DNA of 64,000 nt from an uncultured Dorea sp. (lineage in GTDB: Bacteria; Bacillota; Clostridia; Lachnospirales; Lachnospiraceae), in the NCBI GenBank assembly GCA_910577685.1, contig CAJTOH010000008.1, positions 1 to 64,000 of the forward strand. Direction: 5' to 3'. The first letter of the stretch is position 1. Every line of letters starts with the position of its first letter. Under the pieces are notes generated by a model. That model was given only the letters and a program-made list of their open reading frames with translations, was not told where the DNA came from and ran no database searches. This document shows positions 27,108 to 35,165 of the stretch, piece after piece. Both the position numbers and the translations under genes were made by a program.

Positions 27108-28001
27108 TTAAGGATTCCATAGAACAGGATTTACCAGCTTTTCTTCCACGTCTTCAAATTCCTTCTGAAATATTCTTCTTTTATCCTCTGGGAGTTTTTC
27201 ATTTCGCATCGATAAATATTCCCATAACTGAGCTTTATTATCAACGCCAAATACTACATAATCAATGCCCGTACGCTCTCCCACATATCCAATTGCTGTT
27301 TTTAGAGGCGATAGCTGATATTCTCTGCATATGGTTAAAAACCGTTTCAAATATTTTTTTGCAAATCCCATGTTTTCCGGCAGATCATCTGGATCCATGA
27401 GCAAAAGACCTTGAAGAAGGGAGCTTCTTGCATATACTTCAACCTCTTTCTTTTCTGCTTCCTCAAAAAATCCGCATTTATCCAGCCGCTGGTCAAATAT
27501 GTTATAGGGAATCTGTATTACTTTTATTTCATCATATTCTAACGCTTTCATTGCTTCCTTCGGAGTATAGACAGAAACTCCTATTTTCTTCGCCATATTT
27601 TCCTTGCAGACACACTGCAAGGCACGTACGGCATAGTCGTCAAAAATATATTCTGCATTATGAAAAAGGAATGCTTCTAGCTTTTTCACATTTAATCTTT
27701 TTAGACTCTCATTGATATTGCTTAACACAATATCTTTCCAATATTTCTTAGGCTCTTCTAAAAATGCTTTTGGCGTTAATTTTGAGATAATCTTCATTCT
27801 CTCTGCCTTATCGGGATTTTTTTCTATATATCGTCCAAGAACACTTTCCGCATCTCCATAATTGCTGGCGGTATCAAAACAGTCAACTTTTTTATTTAAT
27901 GCCAATGTCAGTATCTCATTTGCCGCTTCTTCTTTCGGTTTTCTCCCTCCCTGTACGCCATAATCCATTCCAAGCTGTACAGTTCCAAGCGCAAGTTTCA
28001 T
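27108..28001 (-). CDS. aldo/keto reductase
   Basis: 297 residues: LALGTVQLGMDYG at the start, VDCFDTASNYGDAESVLGRYI (the catalytic Asp and Tyr), IISKLTP (catalytic Lys), AFLFHNAEYIFDD (catalytic His), KKIGVSVYTPKEAM, IQIPYNIFDQRL and a C-terminal GIDYVVFGVDNKAQL. NADPH-dependent reductases of this type appear in several legionaminic/pseudaminic loci. A sugar or keto-acid substrate is likely but cannot be read from sequence. 36 bases from the cytidylyltransferase start. Confidence 0.8.
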   Translation of the reverse strand: MKLALGTVQLGMDYGVQGGRKPKEEAANEILTLALNKKVDCFDTASNYGDAESVLGRYIEKNPDKAERMKIISKLTPKAFLEEPKKYWKDIVLSNINESLKRLNVKKLEAFLFHNAEYIFDDYAVRALQCVCKENMAKKIGVSVYTPKEAMKALEYDEIKVIQIPYNIFDQRLDKCGFFEEAEKKEVEVYARSSLLQGLLLMDPDDLPENMGFAKKYLKRFLTICREYQLSPLKTAIGYVGERTGIDYVVFGVDNKAQLWEYLSMRNEKLPEDKRRIFQKEFEDVEEKLVNPVLWNP

Positions 28002-28027
28002 GCTATACTCCTTTAATTTTAAATATA

Positions 28028-29119
28028 TTAAATAATGGTTTTATTATAAATTGTCTTTCCAATATGAAATTCATCAAACTTCTCTTTATTCCCATCACTT
28101 TCATTTATCATCTCAATATATATTTCTAAAAGTGTTCTATTTTTACTAACATCCAAAATTTCTACATTTCCATCTTTCACTTGTATTAGTGGATTTCCCT
28201 TGTGTCCATTCCAAAAAAAACGTTCCGAAAACTCCATCCCCGAAACATACACTTCTTCCATTTTTTCATTAAAATTTCTGATTGATATTTCTGATTTAAT
28301 ATCTAAATTATCATTAATTTTGTATATCTTCTTCTGTTTGTTTGCTAAAACCCAAATTTCGCTCCCAAAAACCACATGAATACACACATCCCCTTCAGGA
28401 AGATTTTTTATAGGATATTCTTTTTCCACAAAACACCCCGTATTGATATCATAAATCAATACACTCTCGTCTCCATGAATCATAATCGGGAAAAAATATA
28501 TTTTCTCTCCTACACTTCTTGCCAATACTCCCTCTGCTTTATGCCCGCCCAGACTTAGTATTTCCTTTTTATTATCATCAACATCAAATAAAACAATCTG
28601 TCCTTTAGAGCTTTCTATCATATAGATACGCTGCTGAAACTGTACTGCTCCATTAAAAAAGTATTCGTCCTTACTTTTTTCTGTTTCCTGAAGCTCTATT
28701 TCCTGCATTTCATGAGTCAATAAATCCAATTGGATTAGAAATCTATTATTTCCTCTTGGAGCCAGATATGCTTTTTCTTTCCAAAAAAACATATCTATAA
28801 ACGGGATAATTTCTTCTTCTATTTTAGGAGGAATATCATAATATGCCATCTCTTGTGTTATCAAATCAAAGCTGACTATTTTCTCTTTTAAAAACGGCAG
28901 CATCCACAATATATTTCTATTTGTATAAAACTTATAAAAATGAGACTTTATATAGTTTTTATTGATTTTTGCAACACATTCACACACTCTATTTTCAAAA
29001 TGATACCGAAATAATCCCGGTACATGCTGGTCGCAAAAATATAACCATTGGCCTGCAACTGTATATGAAAAAGGCGCCAAGCCATTGGTTTTTTCATAAA
29101 ATAATTCTAAGCGTTCCAT
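28028..29119 (-). CDS. hypothetical protein, beta-propeller-like
   Basis: 363 residues with about seven blocks of beta-rich sequence of the type 'W-L-Y-F-C ... G-L-F-R-Y' (GQWLYFCDQHVPGLFRYHF, NILWMLPFLKEKIVSFDL, KAYLAPRGNNRFLIQLDLL, RIYMIESSKGQIVLFDV, KIYFFPIMIHGDESVLIYDI, EIWVLANKQKKIYKI), spaced about 45 residues. This suggests a seven-bladed propeller. No signal peptide, so it is cytoplasmic. It lies between pseC and the reductase with short gaps, so it belongs to the sugar operon. I do not recognise a family or function. Confidence 0.6.
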   Translation of the reverse strand: MERLELFYEKTNGLAPFSYTVAGQWLYFCDQHVPGLFRYHFENRVCECVAKINKNYIKSHFYKFYTNRNILWMLPFLKEKIVSFDLITQEMAYYDIPPKIEEEIIPFIDMFFWKEKAYLAPRGNNRFLIQLDLLTHEMQEIELQETEKSKDEYFFNGAVQFQQRIYMIESSKGQIVLFDVDDNKKEILSLGGHKAEGVLARSVGEKIYFFPIMIHGDESVLIYDINTGCFVEKEYPIKNLPEGDVCIHVVFGSEIWVLANKQKKIYKINDNLDIKSEISIRNFNEKMEEVYVSGMEFSERFFWNGHKGNPLIQVKDGNVEILDVSKNRTLLEIYIEMINESDGNKEKFDEFHIGKTIYNKTII

Positions 29120-29136
29120 AGCATACCTTCCTCATA

Positions 29137-30330
29137 TTATTTCAGGTAAAATTCAATCACTTTTTTTACCGCCATGATTACACTATCTACGTCTTCATCG
29201 GACATCGCCGGATATAATGGGAGCGTAATCATTCTTTCGTACAGCTTTTCAGCATTTGGGCATATTCCTTTTTCATATCCCAGCTTTCGGTAATATGGGA
29301 AATAATAGATTGGTATATAATGAACATTACAAAATATATTTTCTGCTTTAAGAGCGTCGAATATATCCTTCCTTCCAACTGTTAATTGTTCCAAATCCAG
29401 TTGTATGATATACAAGTGCCTGGCCGTATCAGATTCTAATATTTCTTTTTGCAATATAATTCCTGGAAATTTCGAAAAGGCCTCATTATATTGTGCCGCT
29501 ATTTCCTGACGACGTTTTTTAAATCTTGTTAATTTATCTAACTGGCTTGTCACTAAAGCAGCTTGTATATCTGTAAGCCGAAAATTGTATCCCAAATCTA
29601 TCTGTTCATAATACCAGTCTCCCGCACCCTTATTTTCCATCAATTCAAAATCTCTGGTTATCCCATGGGAACGAAATAATTTTAACTTCTGATAAAATGT
29701 TTTATTGTTCGTAAGTACGGCGCCGCCCTCCCCTCCGGTTACTGTCTTGACCGGATGAAAACTAAATGTTGTGAAATCAGCAATATTACCAACTGCCTTT
29801 CCTTTATATTCCGTTCCTATAGAATGAGCGCCATCTTCGATTAGTAAAATATTCTTCTCTCTGCAAATGGAACAAATTTCATCCAATTCCACTGCCTGTC
29901 CGGTAAAATCGACCGCTACAATTGCTTTTGTTTTTTCATTTATATTCCTTTTGATTGATTCAGGGCTGATATTGTAGGTTTCCGGATTAACATCAGCAAA
30001 TATTGGTTTGGCTCCTCTATACAACGCACAGTTGGCAGACGCCGCAAAGGTCATAGGAGTCGTTATTACCTCGTCGCCCTCTCTAACCCCGGCGGCATAG
30101 CAAGCCGCTTGTAAGGCGGCAGTCCCATTACTTAATACCACAGCAAATTTCGCCCCTGTAATCTCACACAATTTTCGTTCAAGTTTATCAACAGCCGGGC
30201 CGCATGTAAGATGGTCGCTTCTCAATACACTTATTACTGCATTGATATCATCCTCATCAATCCATTGATGTCCATAATATAACGGTGTTTTTCTTATCGG
30301 TTTTCCGCCGTTGATTGCCAAGTTTCTCAA
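29137..30330 (-). CDS. pseC: PseC, UDP-4-amino-4,6-dideoxy-N-acetyl-beta-L-altrosamine transaminase
   Basis: 397 residues, a DegT/DnrJ/EryC1 aminotransferase. Motifs: YYGHQWIDEDDINAVISVL, SDHLTCGPAVDKLE, VLSNGTAALQAACYAAG, ITTPMTFAASANCALY, IVAVDFTGQAVEL, LIEDGAHSIG (Asp binding the PLP nitrogen) and FSFHPVKTVTGGEGGA with the PLP Lys. It transfers the amino group from glutamate to the 4-keto sugar made by PseB, whose gene ends 13 bases upstream, so the first two pathway steps are coupled. Confidence 0.9.
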   Translation of the reverse strand: MRNLAINGGKPIRKTPLYYGHQWIDEDDINAVISVLRSDHLTCGPAVDKLERKLCEITGAKFAVVLSNGTAALQAACYAAGVREGDEVITTPMTFAASANCALYRGAKPIFADVNPETYNISPESIKRNINEKTKAIVAVDFTGQAVELDEICSICREKNILLIEDGAHSIGTEYKGKAVGNIADFTTFSFHPVKTVTGGEGGAVLTNNKTFYQKLKLFRSHGITRDFELMENKGAGDWYYEQIDLGYNFRLTDIQAALVTSQLDKLTRFKKRRQEIAAQYNEAFSKFPGIILQKEILESDTARHLYIIQLDLEQLTVGRKDIFDALKAENIFCNVHYIPIYYFPYYRKLGYEKGICPNAEKLYERMITLPLYPAMSDEDVDSVIMAVKKVIEFYLK

Positions 30331-30342
30331 TCTATTCTCCTT

Positions 30343-31347
30343 CTATTCATATCCGGCTATATCGCCTTTTAACAGTTCTTGAATCTTCTCTACAGACAGC
30401 CATTCCTGATTTTCTCCGGAACTATATTCAAATTCCGCTTCTACAGGCTTTCCTCCCGGAATAATACGATTCTCTCCCCACCAGTTATAGGCAGGATAAA
30501 TAATAAAATGCCTGTCATATTCGTATGTATGCATAGCATCTTCCCGTGTAATCATTACCTCATGAAGCTTTTCCCCTTCACGTATCCCTACCATCGGCAT
30601 TTCGCATCCCGGAAGCATCGCCTGGGCCAAATCCGTTATCTTAAACGAAGGGATCTTGGAAATAAAAGTTTCTCCTCCTCTTGCTTCTTCCAATGCTTTT
30701 ATCACTAGCTCTACTCCTTCATCCAGGCTAATCCAGAATCGGGTCATCCTATAATCTGTTACCGGCAGTTTTGTCCCGCCTTGCTCTATTATTCTTTTGA
30801 AAAAGGGAATCACAGATCCTCGGCTTCCTGCCACATTGCCATATCTTACGACCGCAAACCTCGTACCGTCCGCACCGGAATATGAATTTGCCGCACAGAA
30901 TAATTTGTCAGATACCAGTTTCGTACCTCCATACAAATTAATCGGATTGACAGCCTTATCCGTAGAAAGCGCAATAACTTTTTTGACGCCTGCGTCTAAC
31001 GCTGCGTTAATCACATTCACTGCTCCGCCAATATTCGTCTTTATAGCTTCATTGGGATTATATTCGCATGCCGGTACTTGCTTTAAAGCTGCCGCGTGTA
31101 TCACATAATCTACCTCTCTCATTGCCCTCTTTAAACGTGATTCATCCCTGATGTCTCCAATAAAGAAACGCAATCTATCATTTTGCCCATGTGTTTTATA
31201 TTCATTTCCCATAACAAACTGCTTATATTCATCCCTTGAATATATAATCACTTTTTTGGGCCTGTACCGGTCTAGTACACGCTTTACAAACTGACTTCCA
31301 AAAGAGCCGGTTCCACCTGTAATTAAAATTGATCTGTCATTTAACAT
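30343..31347 (-). CDS. pseB: PseB, UDP-N-acetylglucosamine 4,6-dehydratase (inverting)
   Basis: 334 residues, a soluble short-chain dehydrogenase of the FlaA1/PseB group. It has ILITGGTGSFGSQFV (NAD-binding GxxGxxG), FIGDIRDESRL, VIHAAALKQVPACEYNP, ALSTDKAVNP (catalytic Asp-Lys) and INLYGGTKLVSDK with the YxxxK pair, then TRFWISLDEGV. There are no membrane helices, so it is PseB rather than a large CapD-type enzyme. It is the first gene of the glycan operon, with GAGGAC upstream. The promoter must lie in 31348-31430, next to the TnpB-like gene's 3' end. Confidence 0.9.
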   Translation of the reverse strand: MLNDRSILITGGTGSFGSQFVKRVLDRYRPKKVIIYSRDEYKQFVMGNEYKTHGQNDRLRFFIGDIRDESRLKRAMREVDYVIHAAALKQVPACEYNPNEAIKTNIGGAVNVINAALDAGVKKVIALSTDKAVNPINLYGGTKLVSDKLFCAANSYSGADGTRFAVVRYGNVAGSRGSVIPFFKRIIEQGGTKLPVTDYRMTRFWISLDEGVELVIKALEEARGGETFISKIPSFKITDLAQAMLPGCEMPMVGIREGEKLHEVMITREDAMHTYEYDRHFIIYPAYNWWGENRIIPGGKPVEAEFEYSSGENQEWLSVEKIQELLKGDIAGYE

Positions 31348-31651
31348 CTATAGTCCTCATCTTTTACATCTTCGGATTTTATTTTATTATTTAAAAATAA
31401 GGCACATTGGTCATCTAATCAGATGATGCGGATTTTCTCCCGCTTCGCTCCCTGCTACGTCATAACACTTTATGTTCACAAGGTCCTGGCATACCCAATA
31501 CTCAGATGTCTCTTCTGCACATATTTCAAATTACTATACAAAATATATCTGACTTCTAATGCCGTTCTTATTTTTTATATCATGAACCTGCCTCTTAGTC
31601 CTGTCGGTAAAATCCTGGTTCATCACCTGAATTTATCTAAAAGGGCCGTTC
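31348..31651 (-). ncRNA. non-coding region 3' of the TnpB-like gene; candidate guide (omega) RNA and pse promoter
   Basis: No convincing frame on either strand. On the minus strand it contains a hairpin with ATGAACC/GGTTCAT arms (31581-31623), two copies of TAAGAACGGC 84 bases apart (31645-31654 and 31561-31570, the first touching the gene end) and further short pairings down to about 31400. TnpB guide RNAs come from exactly this position, overlapping and following the 3' end of tnpB. The first 70 bases upstream of pseB are very AT-rich and should hold its promoter, but I see no strong -35/-10 pair. The RNA assignment is inference. Confidence 0.4.
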
Positions 31652-32989
31652 TTATGATCTATCATAACTCCCCTTGGGATTCAGCGCTCCCTCCCCTTGT
31701 CCTCGTTTCTTTACATTTCGAGCCGTATTCCTCTTCTCCTCATCTCTATATCCACATGCCGGACACGCAAATACTCCCTTTATCTTCTTCCCAAGTTCTC
31801 CACAGCTGCTACATTCGTTACTGATATCTCTTCCCAAAACTTCTACAATTTCTACAGACTGCTCCATACACTTTTGCAGCATTCTCTTTCGGATATACCC
31901 TCTCTGCCACTGGGCCATTGAATGGTTAATCTTCTTATTTCTTCCTCCTCTATGGGGCTTCGGAAGCTTTACGATATATATAGTTTTGGGTTTTTCCTCT
32001 TTTAAGAAGCGGTTCAATTCCTGATTAATATATGCATGCAGCCTCTCCTCCAAACGCTTCTTTTTTGTATAATATTTCTTTCTGCCTGGATTTTCGTTTC
32101 GGTTGCGGTTATATCTGTTTGTCTGCTCCCGAATCCAATCTGCATATTCGATCTGATATCTCCCCAACTCTTCTCCGTAACACACCCCTTCGTCTGTCGT
32201 CAGCATGGTATACAGTCCCAACGCCACTCCTACCTGCTTCTGATAGTCCTTATGTCTGTGAACCGATACAAAAAGCGGTACTTTAATCTCAATTCTGTGT
32301 TCTTCCGGATACAGCTTAATATAAAGTTGGCTCTTATATTGGTTACTGTCCGTTAAGGCTATAAAAACCCGCTTTCGTTTTTCCTTAATGGAAATATAGA
32401 TTCCGTGGTCTGCATACCGGTATGCCCTCTCTGCTATGGCAAATCCATCTTCTCTATCCGTATGGAGCTTTACATGATATTTTCGAACTTGTCTGCATAG
32501 ATATCTATGCAGCTGTTCCGCATCTACCTTTGCAGCCACCTTTTCGTACTGCTTTTGGACAGCTTTGGGTAACTGCATTGTTTTATGGTTCACTGCCGCA
32601 TCAAAGGCATGATTGACCTTAAGTATAAATCTAAGATAATGCTTATCCTCTTCGGAAAGGTTTTCATTCTGGTTCAAAAGCTTTAAAATCTTGGTCTTCG
32701 TCCTTGTCCACTGACATTTTATGTCGCCTAATGCATCAAAAATCGCCAGATAGAAGTATACCGACGGCATGCCCAATGTTTCCCGAAAACCGCTGTCAGT
32801 CATCTCATTCTGAACCGTATAGCCTGGATAAATCTTCGACAGACTGGCAATTCCAGCGAACCGTGCATATACATAGTTCTTTACCTTCTTATAATCAAAG
32901 GCAATCTCCAACAGTTTCTGCATATCTTTAGCCGAAACAGGGGTTTGATTGTATTGATGAATGGTCTTGCATATCTTCTCTGCCGACAT
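31652..32989 (-). CDS. TnpB-like protein lacking the RuvC catalytic acids (candidate nuclease-dead RNA-guided protein)
   Basis: 445 residues from ATG 32989, which has AAAGGAG five bases upstream; the frame extends to 33043. The C-terminal half has the TnpB order of parts: VGVALGLYTMLTTDEG (RuvC-I), IYIVKLPKP (RuvC-II), then RDISNECSSCG and FACPACGY (four-Cys zinc finger) and EEKRNTARN (RuvC-III). In active TnpB these read 'GiDlG', 'vvEdL' and 'RD.NAA.N'; here Asp is Ala (about 256), Glu is Lys (about 341) and the last Asp is replaced (about 418). The N-terminal half is helical and basic. Annotated relatives are usually called transposase. Retained zinc finger, loss of all three acids and an intact frame point to a domesticated, binding-only protein. 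No TnpA partner is adjacent. Confidence 0.75.
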   Translation of the reverse strand: MSAEKICKTIHQYNQTPVSAKDMQKLLEIAFDYKKVKNYVYARFAGIASLSKIYPGYTVQNEMTDSGFRETLGMPSVYFYLAIFDALGDIKCQWTRTKTKILKLLNQNENLSEEDKHYLRFILKVNHAFDAAVNHKTMQLPKAVQKQYEKVAAKVDAEQLHRYLCRQVRKYHVKLHTDREDGFAIAERAYRYADHGIYISIKEKRKRVFIALTDSNQYKSQLYIKLYPEEHRIEIKVPLFVSVHRHKDYQKQVGVALGLYTMLTTDEGVCYGEELGRYQIEYADWIREQTNRYNRNRNENPGRKKYYTKKKRLEERLHAYINQELNRFLKEEKPKTIYIVKLPKPHRGGRNKKINHSMAQWQRGYIRKRMLQKCMEQSVEIVEVLGRDISNECSSCGELGKKIKGVFACPACGYRDEEKRNTARNVKKRGQGEGALNPKGSYDRS

Positions 32990-33094
32990 CCTTACTCCTT
33001 TGCGCATATTCATTCTTAAAAAGTATAGGTTTTCGTAATTCATTTTCTGGAAAAATTTATAGACAAATATAACAAAAAAATAGAGTTAAGTTTA

Positions 33095-33123
33095 TTGACG
33101 AATTGTCGATAATATATTAGAAT
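33095..33123 (+). promoter_or_regulatory. promoter facing the serine recombinase
   Basis: TTGACG (33095-33100), a 17-base spacer and TAGAAT (33118-33123). The 40-bp palindrome begins about 20 bases downstream, so any transcript would meet it at once. Confidence 0.5.
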
Positions 33124-33143
33124 GGTTAAGAAATCTTAAGAAA

Positions 33144-33183
33144 AAAGGCATTACGAAAAAGTATACTTTTTCGTAATGCCTTT
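33144..33183. repeat. perfect 40-bp palindrome between the TnpB-like gene and the recombinase
   Basis: AAAGGCATTACGAAAAA, centre GTATAC, and the exact complement. T-rich runs follow on both strands, so it can act as a bidirectional terminator. Related half-sites (ATTACGAAAA...TATAC) lie at the upstream edge of the TnpB-like gene (33018-33040) and at 5321-5350 beside the TnpB-like remnant, which suggests it is part of an element end or a recombinase/operator site. Confidence 0.85.
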
Positions 33184-33369
33184 AATTTTTTATTCCACAT
33201 GTCTGCAAATTTCCTCTTCTTTCGAATATTTTCCCTCTTATCATTTTGCCAACTTTTTCATATGTGTCAAAAGTCAACATCTATTCTCTTTACTCATTCC
33301 AGATTAAAATATTATGAAAGCGATAACACATACCATCGCTGCGATATACAAAAGAGGAGGTTGAAATGA

Positions 33370-33987
33370 ATGGTATACGGGTATGTACGTGTAAGCACCA
33401 GGGAGCAGAACGAAGACAGGCAAATGAAGGCAATGAATCAGAAAGAGGTACCAAAGAAGAATATTTATATCGACAAACAATCCGGCAAAGACTTTGACCG
33501 TCCTATGTATAACAGGATGCTCAAGAAATTAAGAGAGGACGACTTGATCTACGTGAAAAGCATTGACCGGCTTGGAAGAAATTATGAAGAAATACTGGAA
33601 CAATGGCGTATCCTGACGAAAGAGAAGAAGGTGGATATCGTAGTGCTTGATATGGAGCTTCTGGACACCCGAAGAGGCAAAGACCTGATGGGAACCTTTC
33701 TCAGCGATATCGTACTGCAGGTTCTGTCTTTCGTAGCAGAAAATGAACGGAAAAACATCCGGGAACGGCAAAAAGAAGGAATTGAAGCGGCAAAATCCCG
33801 GGGAGTGCAGTTCGGACGGCCGCGGCGCAATGTACCGGATGATTTTGAACAGATATGCCATCGTTGGAGCAGCGGACAGATTCTGGGGAAAGAAGCCGCC
33901 GATCTCTGTGATATGCCATTGACTACATTTTATGGCAGAGCAAAGGAACAGATTGAAATTTCCAAGCAGATGTGGAAATACTGCTAA
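33370..33987 (+). CDS. small serine recombinase (resolvase/invertase family)
   Basis: 205 residues. Catalytic domain: VYGYVRVSTREQNEDRQ with the nucleophilic Ser, IYIDKQSGKDFDRPMYNRML, LIYVKSIDRLGRN (the S/DRLGR motif) and LVSFVAENER-like VLSFVAENERKNIRERQKEG. C-terminal DNA-binding region: GVQFGRPRRNVP followed by a helix-turn-helix. It has the Tn3/Hin type order, not the HTH-first order of IS607 TnpA. It is divergent from the TnpB-like gene across 327 bases containing the palindrome. AGGAGG lies upstream of the second ATG. It could be a resolvase of a lost transposon or act on the palindromic sites. Confidence 0.85.
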   Translation: MVYGYVRVSTREQNEDRQMKAMNQKEVPKKNIYIDKQSGKDFDRPMYNRMLKKLREDDLIYVKSIDRLGRNYEEILEQWRILTKEKKVDIVVLDMELLDTRRGKDLMGTFLSDIVLQVLSFVAENERKNIRERQKEGIEAAKSRGVQFGRPRRNVPDDFEQICHRWSSGQILGKEAADLCDMPLTTFYGRAKEQIEISKQMWKYC

Positions 33988-33992
33988 ATATC

Positions 33993-34016
33993 AGGGCTAT
34001 CCTATAAGGATGGCCC
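33993..34016. terminator. hairpin after the recombinase gene
   Basis: AGGGCTATCCT and AGGATGGCCCT pair around ATA with one mismatch. No T run follows on the plus strand, so termination is uncertain. Confidence 0.4.
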
Positions 34017-34092
34017 TATGGCAACTGTCCCTATCTCTACTTTTAAAGACTCTAAGCCGCCTTCGAAAGCCCCCTCGCGGGTCGCTTCCCTC

Positions 34093-35118
34093 TCACCCAA
34101 TGTACATTGCATCCCCAAATGAAAAGAACCGATACCGCTCCCTCACCGCCTCCTCATAAGCCGCCAGCACCTTCTCTCTCCCCGCCAGGGCAGATACCAG
34201 CATAATCAGCGTAGATTCTGGCAAATGGAAATTAGTAATCAACCCGTCCAGTACCTTAAACTGATATCCCGGATAGATAAAAATCTCGGTCCACCCACTG
34301 CACGCCGTAAGCTTTCCGTTTTCGCAAGCCGCCGATTCCACCGTACGGCAGCTTGTGGTTCCCACACAGATAACCCGTTTCCCCTTCTCCTTCGCCCGGT
34401 TAATCTTATCAGCCGCCTCCTTGTCAATCTGATAAAACTCAGAATGCATGTGATGTTCGGCAATCTCATCCACCTTAACCGGCCGAAACGTCCCAAGTCC
34501 CACATGAAGCGTCACTCTCGCAATATCCACCCCCTGCCCTTCAAGCTTTAAAAGCAGCTCAGGAGTAAAATGAAGCCCTGCCGTAGGCGCCGCCGCCGAA
34601 CCCGTATGCACCGCATACACAGTCTGATACCGGTTCTTATCCTCAAGCCGGTGGGTAATATAAGGAGGCAGAGGCATCTGTCCCAACTCATCTAAAATTT
34701 CCTCAAAAATCCCCTGATAAGAAAACTGAATCAGACGATTTCCCTCTTCCACAACATCCACAACCTCACCGGTCAGAAGCCCGCCGCCAAAAATAATCTT
34801 CGTTCCGACCTTCGCCTTCCTTCCCGGCTTCACCAGCGTTTCCCATACATTATTCTCTTTCCGCTTTAATAAAAGTATCTCAATCTTTCCGTTGGTTCCC
34901 TCTCTGGAACCAATCAGCCTTGCCGGAAGAACCTTCGTATCATTAATCACCAGGCAGTCCCCTTCATGGAGATAATCCGTAATCTCCCGAAACACACGAT
35001 GCGAAATAACTCCAGACTCCCTGTCAAGTACAAGGAGTCTGGAGCTTTCCCGGTCCGCCAGCGGATCCTGCGCTATCAGTTCATCCGGCAATTCATAGTA
35101 AAAATCCTGTCGTTTCAT
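34093..35118 (-). CDS. queA: S-adenosylmethionine:tRNA ribosyltransferase-isomerase
   Basis: 341 residues, the normal QueA length. It transfers the ribosyl part of SAM to preQ1 in tRNA, the step before queuosine. Seen: FYYELPDELIAQDPLADRESSRLLVLDR at the N-terminus, LVINDTKVLPARLIG, GKIEILLL, AAPTAGLHFTPELL, VTLHVGLGTFRPVK and TNFHLPESTLIMLVSAL. All conserved blocks are present. The ribosome site (AAGGGG) is about 13 bases from the ATG, somewhat far. Confidence 0.95.
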   Translation of the reverse strand: MKRQDFYYELPDELIAQDPLADRESSRLLVLDRESGVISHRVFREITDYLHEGDCLVINDTKVLPARLIGSREGTNGKIEILLLKRKENNVWETLVKPGRKAKVGTKIIFGGGLLTGEVVDVVEEGNRLIQFSYQGIFEEILDELGQMPLPPYITHRLEDKNRYQTVYAVHTGSAAAPTAGLHFTPELLLKLEGQGVDIARVTLHVGLGTFRPVKVDEIAEHHMHSEFYQIDKEAADKINRAKEKGKRVICVGTTSCRTVESAACENGKLTACSGWTEIFIYPGYQFKVLDGLITNFHLPESTLIMLVSALAGREKVLAAYEEAVRERYRFFSFGDAMYIG

Positions 35119-35165
35119 TCTAATATGAACCCCTTCTTAAAAATTCTAAAACCGTATCCATCCTT

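Noticed and set aside
31652..33987. TnpB-like gene plus serine recombinase as an IS607 element
   Set aside because: The recombinase has the catalytic domain first, unlike IS607 TnpA, the two genes are divergent, and the TnpB-like protein lacks its catalytic acids.
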